Below, piece by piece: positions 1 to 6,309 of a stretch of DNA of 9,788 nt. The notes under the pieces were generated by a model. It did no database searches, was not told where the DNA came from, and was given only the letters and a program-made list of their open reading frames with translations. This DNA comes from CAYLOC01 sp964385195 (GTDB lineage Bacteria > Actinomycetota > Actinomycetes > Propionibacteriales > Nocardioidaceae): the NCBI GenBank assembly GCA_964385195.1, contig CAYLOC010000128.1, forward strand, positions 1 to 9,788, read 5' to 3'. How positions within the stretch are numbered: the stretch's first letter is position 1; the number at the start of each line of letters is the position of its first letter. Both the position numbers and the translations under genes were made by a program.

Positions 1-158
1 CCGGGGTTTGGTTTCCCGATGTCGTACGCTTCACCGCCGGGTTCGGTTGCCGATCGTCAGCTGAAACAGATTGGCGAGCCTGATCACGGTAGGTGCATCA
101 AGGCTACGCAGCCCCGACCCGGCACATGTACCAGGCATCAGCGCTCCCGGTTGTGGCA

Positions 159-182
159 CGGGCGTTTCCCCAGGCACGCCCG
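159..182 (-). terminator. Weak hairpin just past the end of ctaB, possible terminator
   Basis: A 7-bp perfect stem (CGGGCGT at 159-165 against ACGCCCG at 176-182) encloses a 10-nt loop and begins 12 nt beyond the ctaB stop codon. There is no T-tract on either side, so it is not a classical intrinsic terminator. Its position behind ctaB is the main argument for a 3'-end role. A competing pairing exists (AGGCAC at 172-177 with GTGCCT at 190-195). A hairpin of this size can occur by chance in high-GC DNA. The rest of 1-194 shows no gene, RNA or repeat that I can recognise. Confidence 0.3.
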
Positions 183-194
183 ACAGAGGGTGCC

Positions 195-1307
195 TCAGCC
201 CACGAGGGCGTCGACCGCGACGGCGAGGAACAGCAGCGCCAGGTACAGGTTGGACCCGTGGAAGAGCCGCATGGGTCGCATCTGGACCACGTCATTGCCG
301 GCCCTGGCGCGACCGAGGAGCAAATGTGACTCTGCTAGCAACCACCCGCCGAGGACGACCGCAGCAGCCAGATACAGATAGCCGGTCCCGGCCACCCACC
401 ACAGCGACAGGCTCGTGGCCACGGTCAGGTAGGAGTACACCAGGATCTCCCCAGCGACCCGGGTCGGACTCGCGATCACCGGAAGCATCGGAACCTCCGC
501 CGTGGCGTAGTCATCGCGATACCGGCAAGCCAGCGCCCACGTGTGCGGCGGTGTCCAGAAGAACACGACGAGGAACAGCACCACCGGTGCCCAGGCCAGC
601 TGTCCCGTCACTGCGGTCCAGCCGATCAGTGCCGGGAAGCAGCCGGCCGCACCGCCCCAGACGACGTTGTGCGCCGTATGCCGCTTGAGCAGCATCGTGT
701 ACCCCAGCACGTAGAACAGGTTCGCGGCAAGGGCTAACGCCGCCGACAGCCAGTTCACGAACAACCCGAGCCACAGGGTCGAGATCACCCCGAGCACGAC
801 TCCGAAGACGGTCGCGGCGGTCGTCCCGACCTGGTGCCGCGGCAACGGCCGCCGCCTGGTACGACGCATCCGCTCGTCGATGTCGCGGTCGTAGACACAG
901 TTCAAGGCGTTGGCCGACCCGGCTGACATCGTGCCGCCGACCATGGTGGCCACCACGAGCCAGAGGTCGGGGACACCGCGTTCGGCGAGGAACATCACCG
1001 GGACGGTCGTGAGCAGTAACAGCTCCACGATCCGCGGTTTGGTCAACGCGACGTACGCCCCGACGACGTCACGGCCCGCAGTCCAGAACGGTGCACGGTC
1101 CACCGACGCAGCGCCGGCGCCGTCCGGGGTGACGGTGCCCACCGCCCCCTTCGGGCCGCGCTCTCCCACAGCAGTCAACGGCACCTCGAACAACATATCT
1201 ACGTCGCCAGTCCGCACGGCTGGACGGACTGGCGCTGGCGCAGCAAGTCTAGTCTGCGGCTGGTTGCTGACCGCAGCCGCCCGCGCTACCGGTGCGGGCG
1301 CGTACAT
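195..1307 (-). CDS. ctaB: Protoheme IX farnesyltransferase (haem O synthase) CtaB
   Basis: CtaB is an integral membrane prenyltransferase of the UbiA family. It attaches a farnesyl group to haem b to give haem O, the precursor of haem A for aa3-type cytochrome oxidase. The 370-residue protein has the family's two Asp-rich motifs. The first is N136-x3-D140-x3-D144 in a NCVYDRDID stretch followed by an Arg-rich loop (about 147-153). The second is YRDDY at 263-267 followed by A270-E-V-P-M-L. The conserved ALTKPRI (87-93) leads into the first membrane segment, and about eight to nine hydrophobic segments follow to the C-terminus. The ATG at 1307 is preceded by GGACGGAG (minus strand, 1309-1316), which supports this start although the spacing is very short. 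An in-frame ATG at 1196 (residue 38) would give 333 residues but has no clear ribosome binding site. Residues 1-75 are rich in Ala, Pro and Val and lie outside the conserved domain, making the N-terminus longer than is usual for the family. The gene is divergent from tkt. Confidence 0.95.
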   Translation of the reverse strand: MYAPAPVARAAAVSNQPQTRLAAPAPVRPAVRTGDVDMLFEVPLTAVGERGPKGAVGTVTPDGAGAASVDRAPFWTAGRDVVGAYVALTKPRIVELLLLTTVPVMFLAERGVPDLWLVVATMVGGTMSAGSANALNCVYDRDIDERMRRTRRRPLPRHQVGTTAATVFGVVLGVISTLWLGLFVNWLSAALALAANLFYVLGYTMLLKRHTAHNVVWGGAAGCFPALIGWTAVTGQLAWAPVVLFLVVFFWTPPHTWALACRYRDDYATAEVPMLPVIASPTRVAGEILVYSYLTVATSLSLWWVAGTGYLYLAAAVVLGGWLLAESHLLLGRARAGNDVVQMRPMRLFHGSNLYLALLFLAVAVDALVG

Positions 1308-1341
1308 ACTCCGTCCGCAGTAGGCTCGCAGTGACGCTCAT

Positions 1342-1364
1342 CAGCGGCCGCTGGTGAGCACCAG
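1342..1364. promoter_or_regulatory. Overlapping dyads, candidate operator
   Basis: Two dyads overlap here: a perfect 12-bp palindrome CAGCGGCCGCTG (1342-1353) and the 14-bp dyad CTGGTG-AG-CACCAG (1351-1364). They lie 54-76 bp before the tkt start codon, downstream of the possible -10 hexamer, where a repressor could bind. I do not recognise either as the site of a named regulator, and GC-rich palindromes are easily produced by chance. Confidence 0.3.
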
Positions 1365-1382
1365 GGGTCGCTGGCACGACCC
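1365..1382 (+). other. Small hairpin in the tkt leader
   Basis: GGGTCG (1365-1370) pairs with CGACCC (1377-1382) over a 6-nt loop. It directly abuts the preceding dyad and lies about 20 nt before the tkt ribosome binding site. It would form in the tkt leader RNA if transcription starts upstream. No T-tract follows, so an attenuator is not indicated. Confidence 0.25.
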
Positions 1383-1417
1383 GCGTCGGACAGCGTCAGG
1401 CAAGGAAGGACACGGAC

Positions 1418-3535
1418 GTGACCAACCTCACCGAGACCATTCCCGCAGACCTCGACTGGTCCGAGGTCGACGACCAGGCGGTCGACACCATCCGGGTGCT
1501 CGCGATGGACGCCGTCCAGCGCACGGGCAGCGGTCACCCCGGTACGGCGATGAGCCTCGCCCCGGCGGCGTACCTGCTGTACCAGAGGCTGATGCGGCAC
1601 AATCCCGCTGATCCCGACTGGCCCGGGCGGGACCGGTTCGTGCTGTCCTGCGGGCACTCCAGCCTGACCCTGTACATCCAGCTGTTCCTGGCGGGGTACG
1701 GCCTGCAGCTGTCCGACCTGAAGGAGCTGCGCCGCTGGGGAAGCCTCACGCCCGGCCACCCCGAGCACGGGCTCACCGCCGGGGTCGAGACCACGACCGG
1801 TCCCCTGGGTCAGGGCGTCGGGAACGCCGTGGGGATGGCGATGGCCGCCCGGCGCGAGCGTGGGCTCTTCGACCCGGACACCCCGGCCGGGCAGAGTCCG
1901 TTCGACCACCGCATCTTCTGCATCGCCAGCGACGGCGACCTCGAGGAAGGGGTCAGCGGTGAGGCTTCGTCGATCGCCGGCCATCAGCAGCTCGGCAACC
2001 TCATCTTGTTGTACGACGACAACCACATCTCGATCGAGGACGACACCAGCGTCGCGTTCAGCGAGGACGTCCTCCAGCGGTACGCCGCCTACGGCTGGCA
2101 CGTGCAGGACGTGGACTGGACCAACCAGGGCGGAAAGTACGAGGAGGACGTCCCCCGGTTGTTCGAGGCGTACCGGGCCGCGATGGCCGAGACCGGGCGT
2201 CCCAGCATCATCGCCCTGCGCAGCATCATCGGCTGGCCCGCTCCGAACGCGCAGAACACCGGCAAGGCGCACGGTGCGGCCCTCGGCGAAGACGAGGTGG
2301 CGGCGACGAAGAAGGTGCTCGGCTTCGAGCCGGAGGTCCACTTCCCCGTCGACGACGCGGTACTGACCCACACCCGCCGCGCCGTCGACCGCGGCAAGCA
2401 GATGCAGTCCGACTGGGAGGAGTCGTTCCGGGCATGGGCGGAGGGGGCCGGCGAACGCAAGGACCTGTGGGACCGGATGCGGCACCGTCGGCTGCCCGAC
2501 GGCTGGACCGAGGGCCTGCCGACGTTCGAGGCCGACGCCAAGGGAACCGCCACCCGCAAGGCGTCCGGCGCGTTTCTGTCCGCGGCGGCGCCGGTCCTCC
2601 CTGAGCTCTGGGGCGGGTCGGCGGACCTGGCCGGGTCGAACAACACCACCCCCGACGACACGACGAGCTTCCTTCCGCCCGAACACGCGTCGAAGATGTT
2701 CGACGGCGGCTGGTACGGCCGGGTGCTCCACTTCGGGATCCGCGAGCACGCGATGGGAGCGATCCTCAACGGGATCGCGCTGCACGGCGGGACCCGGCCC
2801 TACGGGGGCACGTTCCTGACGTTCTCGGACTACATGCGGCCAGCGGTCCGTCTCGCTGCGCTGATGAAGCTTCCGGTGACGTATGTATGGACCCACGACT
2901 CCATCGGGCTCGGCGAGGACGGGCCCACCCACCAGCCGATCGAACACCTCGCTGCGCTGCGCGCCATCCCGGGCCTGGCCGTGGTACGACCCGCGGACGC
3001 GAACGAGACCGTGGCCGCCTGGCGCATCGTCCTGGAGCGGGCCGACGGTCCTGCCGGGCTGGCACTCACCCGGCAGAACGTTCCGACGTTCCCGCGGGGC
3101 ACCGACGGGTACGCCGACACCGCAGGCGTGGCCAAGGGGGCCTACGTGCTCCTGGACGCGCCCGGCGGTGAGCCGGACGTGGTGCTGATCGGCACCGGGT
3201 CGGAGGTCCAGCTCGCCGTCGGCGCACGTGAGGTGCTTGACGGCGAGGGCATCCACGCACGTGTGGTGTCGATGCCGTGCCGGGAGTGGTTCGAGGAACA
3301 GGACACCGCCTACCGGGACCAGGTACTACCACCGACCGTCCGGGCGCGGGTGTCCGTCGAGGCCGGGGTGGCGCAGGGCTGGCGGGAGATCGTCGGCGAC
3401 TGCGGGCGCATGGTCTCGATCGAGCACTTCGGTGCCTCTGCGGACTACCAGCGGATCTACACCGAGTTCGGGATCACCGCAGAGGCCGTGGCCCAGGCCG
3501 CCCGGGACAGCATCGCCGCCGTCGCGGACACCTGA
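1418..3535 (+). CDS. tkt: Transketolase
   Basis: This thiamine-diphosphate enzyme transfers two-carbon ketol units between sugar phosphates in the non-oxidative pentose phosphate pathway (for example xylulose-5-P + ribose-5-P to sedoheptulose-7-P + glyceraldehyde-3-P). The 705-residue length is slightly above the common 660-700. Visible motifs in order: GSGHPG with H40; GPLGQG at 128-133; the ThDP/Mg motif SDGDLEEG at 171-178, with Ser in place of the first Gly of GDG as in other actinobacterial transketolases; the Mg ligand region DDNHISIED; REHAMG with the expected catalytic Glu at E443; and GPTHQP with H505 in the pyrimidine domain. The C-terminal domain is complete. The start is GTG at 1418, seven nt after AAGGAAGGA, and the N-terminus fits the family well. 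It is the first gene of a six-gene operon and lies divergent to ctaB. All expected active-site segments are present. Confidence 0.97.
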   Translation: MTNLTETIPADLDWSEVDDQAVDTIRVLAMDAVQRTGSGHPGTAMSLAPAAYLLYQRLMRHNPADPDWPGRDRFVLSCGHSSLTLYIQLFLAGYGLQLSDLKELRRWGSLTPGHPEHGLTAGVETTTGPLGQGVGNAVGMAMAARRERGLFDPDTPAGQSPFDHRIFCIASDGDLEEGVSGEASSIAGHQQLGNLILLYDDNHISIEDDTSVAFSEDVLQRYAAYGWHVQDVDWTNQGGKYEEDVPRLFEAYRAAMAETGRPSIIALRSIIGWPAPNAQNTGKAHGAALGEDEVAATKKVLGFEPEVHFPVDDAVLTHTRRAVDRGKQMQSDWEESFRAWAEGAGERKDLWDRMRHRRLPDGWTEGLPTFEADAKGTATRKASGAFLSAAAPVLPELWGGSADLAGSNNTTPDDTTSFLPPEHASKMFDGGWYGRVLHFGIREHAMGAILNGIALHGGTRPYGGTFLTFSDYMRPAVRLAALMKLPVTYVWTHDSIGLGEDGPTHQPIEHLAALRAIPGLAVVRPADANETVAAWRIVLERADGPAGLALTRQNVPTFPRGTDGYADTAGVAKGAYVLLDAPGGEPDVVLIGTGSEVQLAVGAREVLDGEGIHARVVSMPCREWFEEQDTAYRDQVLPPTVRARVSVEAGVAQGWREIVGDCGRMVSIEHFGASADYQRIYTEFGITAEAVAQAARDSIAAVADT

Positions 3536-3589
3536 GCGATGGCGGGACACACACATGCACACGCACAGGCACAGGAGGATTGATCCACG
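3536..3589 (+). promoter_or_regulatory. CA-rich tkt-tal spacer with tal ribosome binding site
   Basis: This is the only substantial gap inside the operon, at 54 nt. Positions 3545-3574 are an imperfect CA-dinucleotide tract with few other bases, unusual against the G/C-rich surroundings. AGGAGG at 3573-3578 lies 11 nt before the ATG of tal, a near-consensus ribosome binding site with rather long spacing. The tract has little self-complementarity, so it would leave the tal initiation region unstructured. This suggests strong, independent initiation of tal rather than coupling to tkt. No terminator or promoter is evident. Confidence 0.55.
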
Positions 3590-4714
3590 ATGAACGACCG
3601 GCTCCAAGCACTCTACGACGCGGGAGTCTCCACCTGGCTGGATGACATCTCCCGGGAGCGACTGCGTACCGGGAACCTGCGCGATCTCTCCGACGACTAC
3701 GACGTCGTGGGCTTCACGTCGAACCCGACCATCTTCGCCAAGGCGGTCTCCGACGCCGACGACTACGCCGAGCAGGTGCAACACCTCGCCGACCGGGGGG
3801 TGTCACTGGCCGAGGCGGTCCGGATGATCACCACCTACGACGTGCGGTGGGGATGCGACGTACTCCGACACGTGTATGACCGCACCAACGGTGAGGACGG
3901 CCGGGGCAGCATCGAGGTGGACCCCCGGATGGCGCACGACACCGCCGCCACGATAGGAGAGACCCTCGCCCTGTGGTGGCTGGTGGACCGTCCCAACGTC
4001 ATGGTCAAGATCCCCGCCACCAAGGAGGGCCTCCCGGCGATTACCGCCGCCACGGCTCAGGGGGTCTGCGTCAATGTCACGCTCATCTTCAGCCTGGACC
4101 GGTATCGGGAGGTGATGGAGGCCTACATCACCGGACTTGAACAGGCCAAGGCCGCCGGCATCGACGTGTCCACGATCCGTTCGGTGGGTTCGTTCTTCGT
4201 CAGCCGGATCGACACCGAGATGGACCGACGGCTCGACGCCATCGGCACCGAGGAAGCGAAACGCCTGCGCAGCACCGGGGCCATTGCGAACGCCCGGTTG
4301 GCGTACCAGGCGTTCGAGCAGGCGTTCGGCACCGACCGCTGGCAGGCGCTTGAGGAAGCGGGTGCGCACAAGCAACGGCCGCTGTGGGCATCGACGTCGG
4401 TGAAGGACCCGAACCTGCCGGACACGATGTACGTCGAGGAGCTGATCGCGCCGCACACCGTCAACACGATGCCGGAGAAGACGATCATGGCCACGGCGGA
4501 CCACGGCACGATCCGGCCCGACACCGTGACCGGTCACTACGAGCATGCGCGCGAGACCCTCGACCGGATCGAGGCCGTCGGGGTGTCGTACGACGACGTC
4601 GTGCAGGTCCTGGAGGACGAGGGCGTGGAGAAGTTCGCCAAGTCCTGGCAGGAGCTGAACAACACTGTCGAGGACGCCATGAGGCGTGCCGGCGGGAAGG
4701 GGGGCGGCGCGTGA
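3590..4714 (+). CDS. tal: Transaldolase
   Basis: Transaldolase moves a three-carbon dihydroxyacetone unit from sedoheptulose-7-P to glyceraldehyde-3-P in the cytosol, through a Schiff-base lysine. The 374-residue protein matches the longer actinobacterial and cyanobacterial type (about 360-380) rather than the 317-residue E. coli form. Key features: WLDDISRERL at 16-25, with the catalytic Asp at 18 or 19; the signature GFTSNPTIF at 41-49; SIEVDP with E109; and VMVKIPATKEG with the expected Schiff-base Lys at K140. The C-terminal helix (GVEKFAKSW...) is followed by a short Gly-rich tail GGKGGGA. The ATG is preceded by AGGAGG. The stop TGA overlaps the GTG start of pgi in a GTGA overlap. The Gly-rich tail is encoded by a run of six G (4699-4704), which also serves as the pgi ribosome binding site. 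Confidence 0.97.
   Translation: MNDRLQALYDAGVSTWLDDISRERLRTGNLRDLSDDYDVVGFTSNPTIFAKAVSDADDYAEQVQHLADRGVSLAEAVRMITTYDVRWGCDVLRHVYDRTNGEDGRGSIEVDPRMAHDTAATIGETLALWWLVDRPNVMVKIPATKEGLPAITAATAQGVCVNVTLIFSLDRYREVMEAYITGLEQAKAAGIDVSTIRSVGSFFVSRIDTEMDRRLDAIGTEEAKRLRSTGAIANARLAYQAFEQAFGTDRWQALEEAGAHKQRPLWASTSVKDPNLPDTMYVEELIAPHTVNTMPEKTIMATADHGTIRPDTVTGHYEHARETLDRIEAVGVSYDDVVQVLEDEGVEKFAKSWQELNNTVEDAMRRAGGKGGGA
4697..4704 (+). promoter_or_regulatory. Ribosome binding site that decides the pgi start
   Basis: AAGGGGGG lies inside the last codons of tal, 6 nt before GTG at 4711 and 12 nt before a second in-frame GTG at 4717. The spacing favours the start at 4711, which forms the GTGA overlap with the tal stop. 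The same pattern recurs at the pgi-zwf junction, which supports the choice. Confidence 0.6.
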
Positions 4715-6309
4715 GGGTGCCGCTGTCGGTCACGACGTCGGCGACGTACGACGACGTCCTTGCCGACCTGGTCGAGGAGAAGGTCGCCAGTCGGCTGGCT
4801 GCGATGGATGCCGGGCTGTGGGGACCGGATGCGGAGTCCGAGGCGTCGATCCGGCTGTCGTGGGTCGGACTGCCGACCTCGTCCCGTCCGCTGGTGGCCG
4901 AGATCGACGCCGTACGCGCCGGGCTGTGGGAGGAGGGAGTGGACAAGGTCATTCTGTGCGGCATGGGGGGCTCGTCGCTGGCGCCGGAGCTGATCTCACG
5001 TTCCTACGGGCTCCCGGTCCAGATCGTCGACTCGACCAACCCGCACCGGGTATCGGCGGCGTTGCACGGCGACCTCGCGACGAGCGTGGTCGTGGTGTCG
5101 AGCAAGTCGGGAACGACGACCGAGACCAACTGCCAGCGGCGGGCGTTCGTCGCTGCGTTCCGTGCCGCAGGCCTTGACCCCGCCCGTCGGATCGTCGTCG
5201 TGACCGACCCCGGGTCACAGCTGGAACAGATCGGCCGCGAGGAAGGCTACCGGCACGTCTTCCTCGCGGATCCACACGTGGGCGGGCGGTACAGCGCCCT
5301 GACCGCGTTCGGACTGGTGCCGACCGGACTGGCCGGTGCCGACGTCGCGGACCTGCTGGACTCTGCCGAGGAGGTGAGGGCACAGCTGGCCGAGGACTCC
5401 CCCACCAACCCCGGGCTGCTGCTGGGGGCAGCGATCGCCGCCAACCCCGGCCGGGACAAGATCATCCTTGCCGACAACGGTTCGGGGATGGTCGGTTTCG
5501 CCGACTGGGCCGAGCAGCTCATCGCCGAGTCCACCGGGAAGCAGGGGCGCGGCGTCCTGCCGGTCGCGGTGACAGACACGACAGCGCCCGAGGTCGCCGA
5601 GCAGGCCCCCGATGTGGAGGTGGGCCTGCTCGCCGGGGAGGACGCCGCCCCGGTCCAGACCGGCGGCAAGCCCACGGTCAGCGTGACGGGGAGCCTTGGC
5701 GCGCAGCTGCTGACGTGGGAGACGGCCACTGCGGTGGCCGGCAGGCTGCTGGGAATCAACCCGTTCGACCAACCGGATGTGGAGAGCGCGAAGGCCGCTG
5801 CACGGGGGCTGCTCGCCGACCCCCCGGCGCCGGAGCCCGCCGCGTTCACCGACGACGGGATCGAGGTCCGGGCCACGCCCGACCTGCTGGACGGCGCCAC
5901 GTCCCTCGACGACGCCGTGACCGCGACGCTGCAGCAGTTGGGCCCCGATGGCTACCTTGCGGTGATGGCCTACGTCGACTCCCACCGCGACGCCGCCCTG
6001 CACGACGTCCGGGCCGCACTCGCCCGGCGTACCGGACGTCCGGTCACGTTCGGCTGGGGGCCGCGGTTCCTGCACTCCACCGGCCAGTACCACAAGGGAG
6101 GACCGCCGCAGGGCGTGTTCCTCCAGGTCACCTGTACCGAGGCGACGGACGTTCCCGTCCCCGGCGGCGACTACACGTTCGGACAGCTCATCGCCGCCCA
6201 GGCAGCGGGCGATGCGCACGTCCTCGCCGAGCATGGGCGGCCGGTGCTCCGCCTGCACGTGACCGACCCGGCCACCGGCGTACCCCGGCTGCGGGAGCTG
6301 TTGCGGTGA
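4711..6309 (+). CDS. pgi: Glucose-6-phosphate isomerase
   Basis: Phosphoglucose isomerase interconverts glucose-6-P and fructose-6-P, here linking the transaldolase/transketolase products back to Zwf. The 532-residue protein has two SIS (sugar isomerase) domains. The first carries CGMGGSSLAP at 83-92 and the phosphate-binding loop SSKSGTTTET at 130-139. The linker has ESTGKQGRG at 273-281, the likely equivalent of the conserved catalytic Glu region. The C-terminal domain has STGQYHKGGP at 456-465, with the His-Lys pair characteristic of this branch. The sequence resembles the divergent PGI type that occurs in actinobacteria and as the C-terminal half of bifunctional transaldolase/PGI proteins, rather than the E. 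coli/eukaryotic type. The catalytic assignments are by family analogy. GTG at 4711 is chosen because of AAGGGGGG upstream and the 4-nt overlap with tal. GTG at 4717 would shorten it by two residues. The stop overlaps the zwf start. Confidence 0.92.
   Translation: MRVPLSVTTSATYDDVLADLVEEKVASRLAAMDAGLWGPDAESEASIRLSWVGLPTSSRPLVAEIDAVRAGLWEEGVDKVILCGMGGSSLAPELISRSYGLPVQIVDSTNPHRVSAALHGDLATSVVVVSSKSGTTTETNCQRRAFVAAFRAAGLDPARRIVVVTDPGSQLEQIGREEGYRHVFLADPHVGGRYSALTAFGLVPTGLAGADVADLLDSAEEVRAQLAEDSPTNPGLLLGAAIAANPGRDKIILADNGSGMVGFADWAEQLIAESTGKQGRGVLPVAVTDTTAPEVAEQAPDVEVGLLAGEDAAPVQTGGKPTVSVTGSLGAQLLTWETATAVAGRLLGINPFDQPDVESAKAAARGLLADPPAPEPAAFTDDGIEVRATPDLLDGATSLDDAVTATLQQLGPDGYLAVMAYVDSHRDAALHDVRAALARRTGRPVTFGWGPRFLHSTGQYHKGGPPQGVFLQVTCTEATDVPVPGGDYTFGQLIAAQAAGDAHVLAEHGRPVLRLHVTDPATGVPRLRELLR
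6293..6297 (+). promoter_or_regulatory. Ribosome binding site that decides the zwf start
   Basis: GGGAG within the last codons of pgi lies 8 nt before GTG at 6306, which overlaps the pgi TGA as GTGA. The open frame extends far upstream on the same strand, so this site and the 511-residue family-like length are what place the zwf start. Confidence 0.55.

Larger units (their letters stand above)
1308..1417. promoter_or_regulatory. Divergent ctaB / tkt intergenic region
   Basis: This 110-bp stretch must hold the 5' signals of both ctaB (leftward) and the tkt operon (rightward), unless promoters lie inside ctaB. A TAGGCT hexamer at 1321-1326 resembles an actinobacterial -10 element for tkt, but I see no convincing -35 box at the right distance, so no promoter is called. 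AAGGAAGGA at 1402-1410 is a strong ribosome binding site 7 nt before the GTG start of tkt and fixes that start. Dyads are concentrated at 1342-1382 and listed separately. Shared control of the two genes is possible but is inference. Confidence 0.6.

Noticed and set aside
19..381. Possible small gene at the left edge of the plus strand
   Set aside because: The frame runs into the 3' half of ctaB on the opposite strand, has no ribosome binding site or recognisable motif, and has a composition typical of a shadow frame.
1286..3256. Long open frame on the minus strand opposite tkt (about 656 codons)
   Set aside because: It lies fully opposite a clear transketolase gene. Its translation is Arg/Val/Gly/Pro-rich without any recognisable domain. 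Long antisense frames are expected where third positions are almost all G or C.
4384..4710. Upstream in-frame extension of pgi starting inside tal
   Set aside because: The extension overlaps conserved tal coding sequence and encodes low-complexity Gly/Arg/Asp-rich residues. The PGI domain fits a start at 4711 with a proper ribosome binding site.
5715..6305. Upstream in-frame extension of zwf inside pgi
   Set aside because: It overlaps conserved pgi sequence and is Arg/Pro-rich. Zwf has its expected length when started at the GTG at 6306.
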